DNA of 64,000 nt from Leucobacter aridicollis (GCF_013409595.1 NZ_JACCBD010000001.1:2046001-2110000), one strand, 5' to 3'; counted from the stretch's first letter, positions 43,283 through 52,494 are shown. Notes: generated from the letters alone by a model not told the origin. Translations and numbers: made by a program.

Positions 43283-45319
43283 CTACTGAAGCTGAGCGAC
43301 GATCGCGCTCGCGCGCTCCGTCTGCCCAGTGTCCTTGAGGAGCTTGATGAGTTCGCCGGCAGCCTGTATCCGCTCCTTGCGCTTCTTCGCCGCGGTGAAC
43401 CCCTCGAACGCTGACTCGAGGCCCCACACCGCGGCCTCGGTGTCGCCCCGGTCGACGTGGATCTTCCCGGCAAGCCAGAACGCGTGGGAGGCGTCGGCGA
43501 GGAGGCCGAGCTGCGCGAATTCCTCGCCGGCTCGGAGCGCCTCGGCGGCCGCGCGATCGCTGTCGAGGCCCTCCCCGAACGAGCGTCCGCGCGTCGCCGC
43601 GAGCGAGCGCGCGAGGGTGTCGCGGAGGGTGGCGCGTTCGATCCCCCACTCCTGCGCGCGCTTCGCAGCGAGCTCCTCGGTTAGCCCATCCCGGTCAAGT
43701 TCGGGATGCGCCTCGAGCGCCGCCGCCGTCGCGCGAATCTGGGCTTCAGCGTCGTTCATGCGGTCGGCGACAGGGGCCCAGGCCGCGAGCACCGCCGCGA
43801 GCGTGCCCGCGTCCGCCCCGCCGGCGCGCAGCAGCGGCAGCGCGCGCCCGAACAGCGCGTGGGCGCGTTCCTCGTTCCTGTCGAGCGTCGCGCACTGCGC
43901 CGCCTCGGCAGCGGCGAGGCCCGCGCGTTCGAGCCACCCGGCCGACTCGAGCGGGGTGACCGCCTCCGCATAGTCGCGAGCAGCCGCCGCGAAGTCCTTG
44001 CGCGCGGCAGCCTCCTCGGCGCGGGCGAGCAGCGCATCGGGCGCGATCGCCCCATCGGCGGCGGGTGCGCCGGCGGCCTGATCCTGATCGGATGCGGTGC
44101 CGGGGTCCGTGAGCTTGCTCCAGAGCCGCGCGAGCCCCGAGCGCTGCGGCGCGACCGACTCGGGCGCCGCCGGGGTGACCGAGTTCGTGCGCCGCGCCTC
44201 CGCCGTGTCTTCGCGCTGGGCGCCGAAGGCCGGTCCGAAGTCAAGCGGCGACGCTGCCGGGGCAGCTGCGAGCGCCCGCGCCACGAGCTCGGCGTAGTAG
44301 GGCGTGCCCGAGCGCGCGTCGAACGCCGACGCGTACCCGCGCGCCTTGCCAGTCGCCCATGCGTGCAGGTCGGCGACGGTCACGTCGCGGCCGGGCTGAC
44401 CGACGCCGGGGAGCGATATTCCGGTCGACTGCTCGCCGTGCTCAAGATTTGCCGAGAGCCCCGCGAGCAGCCCGAGCAGGAACCGCAGGTGCTGCAGCGG
44501 CGACGGCGGGTCGGTGAGCATGTCACGGTAGTCGCCGCGCAGCTCCCGCAGCGCACGCTCGAAGTGGCCGCCGCGTGCCAGCAGCTCGAAGCTCTGGCCG
44601 CGCGAGGACGCGAGGTCGCGGTTCGCGCGCGTATCGCTCGCGGTCGCACGGTGATGGAAGCTCAGCGACTCTTTGGCCAGGCCGAGATTCAGTGCGGCGA
44701 GCGCGGTCGCGTGGAACGTCTTCGTCGGCTCGATATTGCACGTGCCGTCCTGCGTCCTGCCGAGCTCGTAGGCCTCGGCGAAGCGCCCCTGTTCCATGAA
44801 GAAATCGGTCTGCCTGCCGATCACGCAGGCGTGGCAGTCGTCGAACGCGTCGCAGGGGCTCGAGATCCAGGCGAGGCGCCGTGCCTCGGCGTCGGTGGCT
44901 CCCGACTGCCAGGCCCACCCGAAGCGCGCGGCGAGCACGGCCGAGATCCCGCTGCCCTGCAGTTCGAAGCGCCGCTGCATGTCATCGAGGAAGGCTTCGG
45001 CCTGGGCCGCGGTGATCTGGGGGAAGTCTGGCAGGTCGCTCGCGACCCACTTGAACTCCCAGAAGAGGTTGTGCTCGTCGCTCGCGTCGAACAGCTCGGG
45101 GCTCGCGTCCCAGTGCCGCAGGGCGCGCGCGAACACCACGAACGACTTCGCGCCCTCGCCGCCGAACGTGTACGCCTCGACGAGGTCGAGCAGCGCCTCG
45201 GCGAGGTGCTCCTTCGGGCCATCGGCCTCGATCTTGCGTGCGGCGGCTTCGGCCGCCGCCGTGCGGGCGGTGCCGTACGGCATGTGGCGGATGTTGTGCA
45301 GCTCTTGCGCGGCGTTCAT
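43283..45319 (-). CDS. TPR-like helical repeat protein in the HSP90 operon
   Basis: Large soluble all-helical protein (678 aa) of unknown function. The C-terminal third (from ~420) has TPR-type repeats, e.g. LLARAEEAAARKDFAAAARDYAEA and FWLAGKIHVDRGDTEAAVWGLESA; the N-terminal half has weaker helical repeats and a Cys pair in DDCHACVIG. A low-complexity linker lies near 380-420. Follows the HSP90 gene by 8 nt, the last gene of a YbjN-HSP90-TPR operon. Eukaryotic Hsp90 uses TPR co-chaperones, so a co-chaperone role is an attractive inference. Confidence 0.8.
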   Translation of the reverse strand: MNAAQELHNIRHMPYGTARTAAAEAAARKIEADGPKEHLAEALLDLVEAYTFGGEGAKSFVVFARALRHWDASPELFDASDEHNLFWEFKWVASDLPDFPQITAAQAEAFLDDMQRRFELQGSGISAVLAARFGWAWQSGATDAEARRLAWISSPCDAFDDCHACVIGRQTDFFMEQGRFAEAYELGRTQDGTCNIEPTKTFHATALAALNLGLAKESLSFHHRATASDTRANRDLASSRGQSFELLARGGHFERALRELRGDYRDMLTDPPSPLQHLRFLLGLLAGLSANLEHGEQSTGISLPGVGQPGRDVTVADLHAWATGKARGYASAFDARSGTPYYAELVARALAAAPAASPLDFGPAFGAQREDTAEARRTNSVTPAAPESVAPQRSGLARLWSKLTDPGTASDQDQAAGAPAADGAIAPDALLARAEEAAARKDFAAAARDYAEAVTPLESAGWLERAGLAAAEAAQCATLDRNEERAHALFGRALPLLRAGGADAGTLAAVLAAWAPVADRMNDAEAQIRATAAALEAHPELDRDGLTEELAAKRAQEWGIERATLRDTLARSLAATRGRSFGEGLDSDRAAAEALRAGEEFAQLGLLADASHAFWLAGKIHVDRGDTEAAVWGLESAFEGFTAAKKRKERIQAAGELIKLLKDTGQTERASAIVAQLQ

Positions 45320-45327
45320 GGCGCTCC

Positions 45328-47214
45328 TCAGGAGTCGGCGTCGAGGTCGGTGTCGGAGGTCGGCGAAGCGGGCGGCTCGACAGGCGAGTGCAGGGCGGCA
45401 TCGAGCAGCACACCGAGCGAGTCGGACAGCGCGGCCGATTCGGCTGAGCGCAGCCCCTCACCCGCGAGCATCACGGCGGACAGGTACAGGGAGCGCAGGC
45501 CAGCGTCGAACACGGCGCTGCCGGGCGACGCGAGGAGTCGGCGCGCGACGGGCGAGCGGTCGTTGAGCACGAGGGTGCGCGTGCGCCCCTGGCTCTCCCC
45601 CGCGAACGAGTCGAGCAGGCCGTCCCACAGGTCGGGCGTCTCACCGCGTTCGCGATCCAGATCGCGCTTGTGCTCCCCCTCCGAGTCGCGCAGCAGCATC
45701 GCCGGCACGGTCTCGGGTTCGAAGGCGCGCAGGATCGCGTCGCAGTCCTCGTCGGCGAGCACGCCGCGCGCGACGCTGAGCGCGCCCGCTGCCTCCATCT
45801 CGCGTTCGACTCCGGGCATGCCGAGCACCTGGACGAGGTCCGACGACGTCAGTTCGCGCACGTTCCAACCCGGCTTCGACGCGAGCTTCGCGAGCAGGTC
45901 GGAGTCGTAGACGTACCCGGCGTTGACCACGACGAGCCCCTGCGCCCTGGCCACGGCGGCGACGCGGTGGAATGCCTCCGTCGTCGACGTGTAGACCAGT
46001 TCTCCCTGGGCGGCGACGGCCGCGAGCGTCATCGGGCCGTCGCTCGTCTCGAACGGCAGCACCTCGGATACGAGGCTCAGCATGTCGCTGTCGGTGAGCG
46101 CGATCGCGCGCAGCGCCAGGTGATGTGTCTGCAGGACCTGCTGAGTGAGCCGGCTCGGGGTGCGCAGCGTGTCAAGCGCCCAGCGCTTCACCTGCTCGCC
46201 GAGGGCGTCGCGCACGCCGAGCAGGATCTCGTCGTCGTGCAGCTGCTCGCGCGACGCCGTCGGCGAGAGCGTGTCGCTGTCGATGACGGCGCGGATGAAG
46301 AACGCCCACTCGGGCAGCACGCGGTCGGTGCGGGCGCTGAGGAGCATTCGCTTCATGTACACGCGGTGCTGCCCCGACCCCGGCGTCACCGCCTGCGGCA
46401 GGATGAAGGCGACACCGCTGACGCCCGCGACCGGGAGTTCGAGGTCGATGTGGCCGAGCGGGGTGAACCCGAACGTGCGCTCGCAGTACTCGGTGAGCGC
46501 GCGGGAGCGTGCCGAGCCGCTCGGGTACTCGATGCGCCACGGCAGTTCGGGCTCGGTGACGCGCCGCCACGTCGTCTCGTCTGGCGCCCCGTGGCCGCCG
46601 TCCTCGAACGGGACGCGCACGGCGATGTCGAACGGCAGCAGCGACCCGTACTCGCGCGCGAGGCCGATCACCGTCTCGTTCGCGAGCCAGTGGCTCATGT
46701 CGCGGCGTGCGGTGAGGCGCACGGTCGTGCCGATCTCGACCTCGGGGCCCGCGTCCGGCAGCTCGGTCACGTCGAAGGTGCCGTCGGCGCGGCCCTGCCA
46801 CCGGATCGGCACCGTGCCGGGTTTGGCCGAGCGAGAGGTGAACTCGATCTCCTCGGCGACCATGAACGCCGCGAGCATGCCGATCCCGAACTGCCCGATG
46901 AACTCGGCGCGGCCGGTGCCGAGCGCGGCGTCCCGCTTCGACGAGCGGCCGATCGTGGCGAGCAGCTCGGTCGCCTCATCCGAGGTCAGGCCGATCCCGG
47001 TGTCTGACACCTCGAGGGTGGCGTTCCCGGCCTCGTCGGCGCCGGTCTGCAGCCGAATTCGCACGGCCGCCGAGGGATCCATCGCCGCTCGCGCTGTCAC
47101 CGCGTCCACCGCGTTCTGAATGAGTTCGCGGAGGTACACCTGGGGCCCGGAATACAGGTGCCTGGAGAGCAGGTCGACCATTCCGGAGAGGTCGACTTGG
47201 AAGCGTTCGGACAC
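45328..47214 (-). CDS. Divergent HSP90-family chaperone
   Basis: HSP90/HtpG homologue (628 aa). The GHKL ATPase is well kept: LRELIQNAVDAV (Glu30, Asn34), DTGIGL near 72, and GQFGIGMLAAFMVA near 107. The middle domain follows (RVYMKRMLLS, SPTASREQL), then a C-terminal part that is poorly conserved and ends in an acidic, Asp/Ser-rich tail (DTDLDADS). It has no MEEVD end. GTG start with GAGGAAA upstream. Sits between ybjN-like (48 nt) and TPR-like (8 nt) genes. Confidence 0.9.
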   Translation of the reverse strand: MSERFQVDLSGMVDLLSRHLYSGPQVYLRELIQNAVDAVTARAAMDPSAAVRIRLQTGADEAGNATLEVSDTGIGLTSDEATELLATIGRSSKRDAALGTGRAEFIGQFGIGMLAAFMVAEEIEFTSRSAKPGTVPIRWQGRADGTFDVTELPDAGPEVEIGTTVRLTARRDMSHWLANETVIGLAREYGSLLPFDIAVRVPFEDGGHGAPDETTWRRVTEPELPWRIEYPSGSARSRALTEYCERTFGFTPLGHIDLELPVAGVSGVAFILPQAVTPGSGQHRVYMKRMLLSARTDRVLPEWAFFIRAVIDSDTLSPTASREQLHDDEILLGVRDALGEQVKRWALDTLRTPSRLTQQVLQTHHLALRAIALTDSDMLSLVSEVLPFETSDGPMTLAAVAAQGELVYTSTTEAFHRVAAVARAQGLVVVNAGYVYDSDLLAKLASKPGWNVRELTSSDLVQVLGMPGVEREMEAAGALSVARGVLADEDCDAILRAFEPETVPAMLLRDSEGEHKRDLDRERGETPDLWDGLLDSFAGESQGRTRTLVLNDRSPVARRLLASPGSAVFDAGLRSLYLSAVMLAGEGLRSAESAALSDSLGVLLDAALHSPVEPPASPTSDTDLDADS

Positions 47215-47262
47215 AGGTTTCCTCGGGTTGGAGCGGTGGGGCGTGAGCGGCGGCGGCCGGAC

Positions 47263-47748
47263 TTAGTCCTGCGGCTTCGCCTTCTCCCACGCCTCGGGGA
47301 AGATCTCGTTCATGCGCTCGAACGCGGACATGCTCGTGTTCACGACGCAGAGCAGGTGCTGCGAGAGCTGCTCGTCGGTGAGGCCGTGCTCGTAGTCGAC
47401 GTTGAGCTCGGTGTTGACGCGCACGTTGCCCGCGTCGTCGCGTGCAATGTAGACCTTCGGCCAGAGCTTCTCACGGTTCCAGTCGTTCGCAGCCTCGAGC
47501 GCCTTCAGGTAGTCGGACTCGGGCAGCTCGCCGCGCCAGAAGCCGCGCACGCACAGCAGCTCGTCGTTGTCGCCGTTCACGAAGAAGTAGAACGAGCCGT
47601 ACTCCCAGCCGCCCCCGATGTCGCCGTCGGAATCAACGTTGTAGGACCAGCCGGCCTGCTCGAGCGAGTGCTTAATGCGGTCCTTCGACAGCGGCTTGAG
47701 TGCGCCGCCGGCGGCGGGGACGGGAGCGTCCTTCGTGAAAAAACCCAT
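47263..47748 (-). CDS. YbjN-domain protein
   Basis: Small soluble protein (161 aa) with a YbjN/TY3H-chaperone-like domain: WSYNVDSDGDIGGGWEYGSFYF and WNREKLWPKVYI. YbjN proteins resemble type III secretion chaperones in fold, and in actinobacteria they are usually of unknown role. First gene of the operon with HSP90 and the TPR-like protein. Good site AAAGGAA before ATG; -10 TAAACT about 30 nt upstream. Confidence 0.85.
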   Translation of the reverse strand: MGFFTKDAPVPAAGGALKPLSKDRIKHSLEQAGWSYNVDSDGDIGGGWEYGSFYFFVNGDNDELLCVRGFWRGELPESDYLKALEAANDWNREKLWPKVYIARDDAGNVRVNTELNVDYEHGLTDEQLSQHLLCVVNTSMSAFERMNEIFPEAWEKAKPQD

Positions 47749-47778
47749 GATTGGCGTTCCTTTCGGGTCGGTGCTTCC

Positions 47779-47784
47779 AGTTTA
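47779..47784 (-). promoter_or_regulatory. -10 element of the YbjN-HSP90-TPR operon
   Basis: TAAACT on the minus strand, about 30 nt before the ybjN-like start; no good -35. I see no HspR (HAIR) or HrcA (CIRCE) site. Confidence 0.4.
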
Positions 47785-47901
47785 GGGAGTACCCGCGACA
47801 AACGATGAGCCTGTGCCCGAGGCAACCGCAGAATCTTCAGTGGTTGCCCAGGGGGTTTCGGTGTGCGGCGCTTGAGATCACTGTGTGTTCAGTAGCCGCA
47901 T

Positions 47902-47940
47902 GCGGTGGGCGCTCGGCGCGGTTCGCCGAGCGCCCACCGC
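47902..47940 (-). terminator. Hairpin terminator after the cation antiporter
   Basis: 17-bp perfect arms (47902-47918 / 47924-47940), 5-nt loop, 8 bp after the stop of the antiporter gene. Confidence 0.75.
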
Positions 47941-47948
47941 CCCGCGCG

Positions 47949-49139
47949 CTACTGGAACACTGTCAGCCCGTACAGCACGAAGACGAACAGGTGCGCGGCG
48001 CCGTGCAGCGCGGTCACGCGCTTGCCGAAGAACGTCGTCATCGTCAGCAGCAGCGACACGGCGAGCAGCACGAGGTTCGTCGGCCCCTCGCCCAGCGTCA
48101 CGGTCTGGCCAGTCAGCAGGCCGATCGTGAGCACCGCCGGAATGGTGAGCCCGACCGTCGAGACGAGCGCGCCGTGGCAGAGGTTGCTCACGCGCTGAAT
48201 CTCGCCGGCAAGCGCCGCGCGGATCGCCGTTATCGTCTCCGGGAGGAACACGATCATCGCGATGAGGATCCCGGAGAGCGCCACCGGCGCCCCGAGCCGG
48301 TCGAGCCCGTCGTCGAGCAGCGACGCCATGTCGTGCGAGAGCAGCACGATCGGAACCACCATCAGCACGAGCAGGATCGCGCGCGCAATGAGCTCCGGCT
48401 TGTGCTGGGCGAGCGCGCCAGCGAGCTTGCTCGGGGCGGCGGCGAGGTCTGCCCGTGCGGCGCCCGCGATCTCGGCGCGCTCCGTCTCGGCCTGCTCGAC
48501 GAGCACGAGCTCCTGGAAGTCGGCGCGCTGGGCGCCCATCTGGCGCACGAGGAAGAATGCGTAGAGCACGACGGTCAGCCCGATGATCGGGATCTCCTGG
48601 CCCGTCGTGTACGACCCGTCGACGCCGATGATCGCCGGAAGCGCGAACGCGACGGTGACCAGCACGACGAGCAGCGAAAGGTAGGCGGAGACGCCCGTCT
48701 TGTTCGGGCGCAGGTTCCGGTGGCGGAGCCCCCCGACGAGCAGCGAGACGCCGACCACGAGGTTCAGGATGATCATCGAGACCGCCATCACCGAGTCACG
48801 CGCGATCGTCGCGTGCTCCCCCGGTCCGAGCATCACGGCAGAGATGAGGATCACCTCGATCAGCACGATCGAGAGCGTGAGCACGAGCGTGCCGTACGGG
48901 TCGCCGAGCTTCTCGGCGAGGTGCTCAGCCTCGGTGACGACGCCGGATGCCGCGACAAGGATCACGGCGACGATGAGCCCGAGGACCGTGAAGAGCACCG
49001 GCGTTGGGAGGGCGCCCTCGAGGGCCCGTCCGCCGAGCACGAGTGCTAGGACGCTGCCCCAGGCGAGCGCGAGCTTCACAAGCGCCGCGGGAGTGAGCAC
49101 CGTCTTGAAGACTGAGGGTGTAGCTGTGGTGGTTGACAT
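47949..49139 (-). CDS. CaCA-family cation/proton antiporter (ChaA-like)
   Basis: Membrane antiporter (396 aa) with about eleven helices in two similar halves. The GVVTEAEHLAEKLGDPYGTLVLTLSIVLIEV segment (first half) and FLPETITAIRAALAGEIQRVSNL (second half) hold the ion-binding Glu residues of CaCA exchangers. Likely Ca2+/H+ or Na+/H+ exchange. A hairpin (49187-49208) lies in its leader. Confidence 0.88.
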   Translation of the reverse strand: MSTTTATPSVFKTVLTPAALVKLALAWGSVLALVLGGRALEGALPTPVLFTVLGLIVAVILVAASGVVTEAEHLAEKLGDPYGTLVLTLSIVLIEVILISAVMLGPGEHATIARDSVMAVSMIILNLVVGVSLLVGGLRHRNLRPNKTGVSAYLSLLVVLVTVAFALPAIIGVDGSYTTGQEIPIIGLTVVLYAFFLVRQMGAQRADFQELVLVEQAETERAEIAGAARADLAAAPSKLAGALAQHKPELIARAILLVLMVVPIVLLSHDMASLLDDGLDRLGAPVALSGILIAMIVFLPETITAIRAALAGEIQRVSNLCHGALVSTVGLTIPAVLTIGLLTGQTVTLGEGPTNLVLLAVSLLLTMTTFFGKRVTALHGAAHLFVFVLYGLTVFQ

Positions 49140-49186
49140 CGCGAGGCCTTCCCCGGTTCTGCGGGGCCGTCCCCAAACAACACACA

Positions 49187-49208
49187 GCCGCCGGGTCGTC
49201 CCGGCGGC
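49187..49208 (-). other. Hairpin in antiporter leader
   Basis: GCCGCCGGG / CCCGGCGGC, 9 bp with a 4-nt loop, about 50 nt before the antiporter start codon, in the divergent space with the MFS gene. Confidence 0.45.
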
Positions 49209-49294
49209 ATCGTATGGCCCAGTCTAGCCCGCGCGCGCGGATTTGGCACGGCACCCGCACCGCTGCGCAGCCGCTGCACAGGAACGCCACGGGA

Positions 49295-49300
49295 TAGACT
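49295..49300 (+). promoter_or_regulatory. -10 element, probable leaderless start of the MFS gene
   Basis: TAGACT, 6 nt, GTG at 49307. Confidence 0.5.
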
Positions 49301-49306
49301 CGTTCG

Positions 49307-50524
49307 GTGCCCACAACGCCCGCGAACACGCCTCCGAAAGTTCGGCTCCCCTTCGAGGTCTGGGCGCTCGTCGCCGGCGGTTTCACCGTCGCCCTCGGCT
49401 ACGGCGTGGTCGCCCCGGCGATCCCGCAGTTCGCGCTCGAGTTCGGCGTCAGCACGTTCGCCGCGTCGGCCATCGTCAGCGCCTTCGCGCTCATGCGCCT
49501 CGTCGGTGCGCCGCTCGGCGGGTGGTTCGTCAGCCGGTTCGGTGAGCGGGCGACGTACACGGCCGGGATCCTGATCGTCGCCGCGTCCACGGGCGCCGCG
49601 GCATTCGCAATGAACTATCCGCAGTTCCTGATCCTGCGCGGCCTCGGGGGGCTCGGCTCGGCGATGTTCACGATCGCGGCGACCGCGCTGCTCGTCGAGG
49701 CGAGCCCGCCGCAGGGTCGTGCGCGCGTCGCGAGCGTGAACGCGGCGGGCTTCCTGCTCGGCGGACTGCTCGGCCCCGTCCTCGGCGGCGTCGTCGCCGG
49801 ATTCGGCCTCCGCGCGCCGTTCATCTTCTACTTCTTCACGCTCGTCGCCGCGGCGATCGTCGTCACGATCGCGCTCCGCAGCAAGCACGCGCTGCCCCGC
49901 GCGGCGGCGGGCGCCCGCCAGGCGGGCGAGGAGATGCAGCTGCGCGATGCGCTCGCACTCCCGACCTACCGCTCGCTGCTGCTGTCGGTGTTTGCGTTCG
50001 GCTGGACCTCGTTCGGGGTCCGGGTGTCACTGATCCCGATCTTCATCGCCGTCGTGTTCGCCGGCGACGCGACGACCGCGGCGTGGGTGCTCGCGGCGTA
50101 CGCTGCGGGCAACGCGATCTTCATCTTCCCCGCCGGCCGGTGGAGCGACTCGATCGGCCGCACCCCGCTCCTGTCGACGGGGCTCGCCGTGCTCGCCGCG
50201 GCCTTCCTCGCGTTCCCGTTCGCTGGATCGCTCTGGGTCGCGATGGCGATCATGGTCGTCGCCGGCGCGGGCTCGGCGCTCGCCAACCCCGGCCACCAGG
50301 CGGTCCTCGCCGACGTGCTCGGGCAGCGCCGCGGCGGCATGGTCGTCTCGACGTTCTCCATGTCGAGCGACCTCGGCGGGGTCCTCGGGCCGCTCATCGC
50401 GGGGGCGATCGTCGACGTCGCCGGCTTCGGCTGGGCGTTCGGGCTCACCGCCGCGCTGCTCGCGGCCGCCGCGATCGGGTGGCTCGCCACGGCGAAGCAC
50501 ACGGCCGCGCTCACGAAGGGCTAG
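49307..50524 (+). CDS. Major facilitator superfamily transporter
   Basis: 12-helix MFS permease (405 aa), drug-efflux-like. RLVGAPLGGWFVSRFGER in the helix 2-3 loop and PAGRWSDSIGRTPLL in the helix 8-9 loop are the motif-A repeats. Substrate unknown. Divergent from the antiporter. Confidence 0.9.
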   Translation: MPTTPANTPPKVRLPFEVWALVAGGFTVALGYGVVAPAIPQFALEFGVSTFAASAIVSAFALMRLVGAPLGGWFVSRFGERATYTAGILIVAASTGAAAFAMNYPQFLILRGLGGLGSAMFTIAATALLVEASPPQGRARVASVNAAGFLLGGLLGPVLGGVVAGFGLRAPFIFYFFTLVAAAIVVTIALRSKHALPRAAAGARQAGEEMQLRDALALPTYRSLLLSVFAFGWTSFGVRVSLIPIFIAVVFAGDATTAAWVLAAYAAGNAIFIFPAGRWSDSIGRTPLLSTGLAVLAAAFLAFPFAGSLWVAMAIMVVAGAGSALANPGHQAVLADVLGQRRGGMVVSTFSMSSDLGGVLGPLIAGAIVDVAGFGWAFGLTAALLAAAAIGWLATAKHTAALTKG

Positions 50525-50585
50525 CCGGGCGGCACGAACCGCGCCCCGCTACCCGGCCACTCGCCTTCGTTACCCGGCTACTCGC

Positions 50586-51152
50586 CTACTCACCTTCGAG
50601 GTCGTCGAGCCCAGGCATCCAGGTGAGACCGGGGACTCCCCAGCCGCGCTTGCGCTGGATCTTCTGCGCCGCGCGGTTCTCCGGGTGCACGAGACGATCG
50701 ACGTAGAGCAGCCCGTTCAGGTGGTCGAACTCGTGCTGCATGATCCTGGCGAACCAGCCGCTCGCCTCAACCTCGAACGGCTTGCCGTCGATGTCCTGCG
50801 CGCGAAGCAGCGCGCGCGACGAGCGGCGCAGCGCGAATCGCTCGCCAGGGAACGAGAGGCACCCCTCGACCTCGTCCTCTTCGGGCAGGCCAGGCTCGAG
50901 CGGAGCGATCCACAGCTCAGGGTTGATCGCGACGCCCTCAGCGGGTGCCTCATCCTGGTCCTCGTAAATCCAGACGAAGATCCGCTGCCCCACGCCAACC
51001 TGCGGCGCCGCGAGGCCAACGCCCGGTGCGGCGACCGTCGTCTCAAACATGTTGTCAACGAGGGTGCGCAGCTCGGCGTCGAACTCGGTCACGGGTGCCG
51101 CCGGGCGGTGCAGGACGGGCTCGCCGCAGATGGTGATTGGGAGAATAGCCAT
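50586..51152 (-). CDS. def: Peptide deformylase
   Basis: Removes the formyl group from nascent proteins (188 aa). All three motifs are intact: GVGLAAPQ (44-51), EGCLS with metal-ligand Cys98, and HEFDH (140-144). The C-terminal extension LVHPENRAAQKI is usual for actinobacteria. ATG 51152 is set by TAGGCT 7 nt upstream. Divergent from orn. Confidence 0.95.
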   Translation of the reverse strand: MAILPITICGEPVLHRPAAPVTEFDAELRTLVDNMFETTVAAPGVGLAAPQVGVGQRIFVWIYEDQDEAPAEGVAINPELWIAPLEPGLPEEDEVEGCLSFPGERFALRRSSRALLRAQDIDGKPFEVEASGWFARIMQHEFDHLNGLLYVDRLVHPENRAAQKIQRKRGWGVPGLTWMPGLDDLEGE

Positions 51153-51159
51153 GAGCTCA

Positions 51160-51165
51160 AGCCTA
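51160..51165 (-). promoter_or_regulatory. -10 element, probable leaderless start of def
   Basis: TAGGCT on the minus strand, 7 nt, ATG. Confidence 0.5.
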
Positions 51166-51216
51166 CCGGCGCGGATAGACTGGAGCGGACCGCATCCCCC
51201 GTTATTAGGAGTCACC

Positions 51217-51876
51217 TTGTCGAACGCCCCCGCAGAACAGATCGTCTGGATCGACTGCGAAATGACCGGGCTCGATACCGACAACGACGGGCTGTGCGAG
51301 ATCGCCGTCATCGTGACCGACTTCGACCTCACCCCGCTCGACCCCGGCTTCGACATCGTCATCAACCCGGGCGAGGCAGCGCTCGCGCACATGAACGACT
51401 TCGTGCGCAACATGCACGAGACATCAGGGCTGCTCCCCCGCATCGAGTCGGGCGTCACCCCGGCCGAGGCCGAGACGCAGGTGATCGAGTACATCAACCG
51501 GTTCATCCCCGAGGGCCGTCGCCCGCTCGTCGCCGGCAACACGATCGGCATGGACCGCCGGTTCGTCGCGAAGTACATGCCGACGCTCGAGGAGCGCCTG
51601 CACTACCGCTCGATCGACGTCTCGACGATCAAGGAGCTGTCGCGCCGCTGGTACACGAGCGCGTACTACGCCGCCCCTGAGAAGCGCGGCGGCCACCGGG
51701 CGCTCGCCGACATCGCCGAGTCGATCCAGGAGCTTGCCTACTTCCGCGGCGCCGTGCTCGTCCCCGGCAGCGGGCCCGATTCGAAGTCCGCGAAGAAGCT
51801 CGCGAGCACCGTTGCTGAGCAGTACGCCGCGCTCGTGGACGGCACGCCGGAGGAGCCGGCTACCGCCGCCGAGTAA
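51217..51876 (+). CDS. orn: Oligoribonuclease
   Basis: DEDDh 3'-5' exonuclease (219 aa) that finishes decay of RNA dinucleotides and linear di-c-di-GMP. VWIDCEMTGLD holds the first Asp/Glu; VAGNTIGMDRRFV and the last HRALADIAESI supply the others. The frame is open far upstream, but TTG 51217 has AGGAG 6 nt before it and gives the family N-terminus. Precedes tRNA-His, a conserved neighbour in actinobacteria. Confidence 0.95.
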   Translation: MSNAPAEQIVWIDCEMTGLDTDNDGLCEIAVIVTDFDLTPLDPGFDIVINPGEAALAHMNDFVRNMHETSGLLPRIESGVTPAEAETQVIEYINRFIPEGRRPLVAGNTIGMDRRFVAKYMPTLEERLHYRSIDVSTIKELSRRWYTSAYYAAPEKRGGHRALADIAESIQELAYFRGAVLVPGSGPDSKSAKKLASTVAEQYAALVDGTPEEPATAAE

Positions 51877-51929
51877 CCCGAGTGCGCGGAAACCGCGCGC
51901 TCAGGTGATCCCGAGCGCCGACCAGAGTC

Positions 51930-51995
51930 AGCGCGCCCTGCTGCTTCCGCGCGCCCGCTTGATTTAGCGTGCTCTGCTGATTCCGCGCGCCCAGC
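51930..51995. repeat. Imperfect 36-bp direct repeat after orn
   Basis: Two ~30-bp copies of AGCGCGCCCTGCTGCTTCC...-like sequence with period 36 between orn and the convergent DUF1801 gene. Confidence 0.6.
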
Positions 51996-52047
51996 AACTA
52001 CGTCGCTCGCGCCGCCCGCTGCCGTCGCTGATCCGGGTGGCTGCTGG

Positions 52048-52473
52048 CTACGCGGGTTCTGGGTCGTCGGCGCGGCCCGCCGCGATCAGGATCAGCCTGC
52101 GCAGCACCCCAAGATCGATGTCCTCGAGCTTGCGCACGTACACGCACCCCGCCCCCTCGGTGTACTTCCCGAGCTCGGGCAGGAGCGCAGCCTCCTCGGG
52201 CAGATCCTTGATTCCATAGAGCGACAGCTGCGCTTTCCGCGGCGAGAACCCGGTCTTTGGCCAGTCGCCGCGGGTGCGCGGATTCGACGGTGAGATATAC
52301 CGGTAGCTCCCGTATCCGATCATGGTGGGCCCCCACAAGACGGGCTGCTCGCCCGTCACCTCGGCGAAGATCTCAGCGAGCTGCAGGCCATCCTCGCGTC
52401 GCTTCGCCGGCGCGACGGCGTCGAGGAATGCGGCGACATCGGCGTCGGTCGGCTTCGTTTTGATCTCAGACAC
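52048..52473 (-). CDS. DUF1801-family protein
   Basis: Small soluble protein (141 aa) of the YdhG/DUF1801 group, function unknown. TKPTDADVAAFLDAV at the N-terminus, LWGPTMIGYGSYRY, then FSPRKAQLSLYG and the C-terminal VRKLEDIDLGVLRRLI match it closely. GTG 52473 is preferred because GATACT lies 6 nt upstream; a longer frame is possible. Confidence 0.85.
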   Translation of the reverse strand: MSEIKTKPTDADVAAFLDAVAPAKRREDGLQLAEIFAEVTGEQPVLWGPTMIGYGSYRYISPSNPRTRGDWPKTGFSPRKAQLSLYGIKDLPEEAALLPELGKYTEGAGCVYVRKLEDIDLGVLRRLILIAAGRADDPEPA

Positions 52474-52479
52474 GCCATA

Positions 52480-52485
52480 AGTATC
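52480..52485 (-). promoter_or_regulatory. -10 element, probable leaderless start of the DUF1801 gene
   Basis: GATACT on the minus strand, 6 nt, GTG. Confidence 0.45.
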
Positions 52486-52494
52486 GCACCCGTT

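Noticed and set aside
45328..47214. Canonical HtpG
   Set aside because: Only the ATPase and part of the middle domain look standard; the C-terminal part and operon context differ, so I left the gene symbol empty.
43283..49139. CIRCE or HAIR heat-shock operator near the HSP90 operon
   Set aside because: No CIRCE inverted repeat or HAIR-type motif seen upstream of the YbjN gene.
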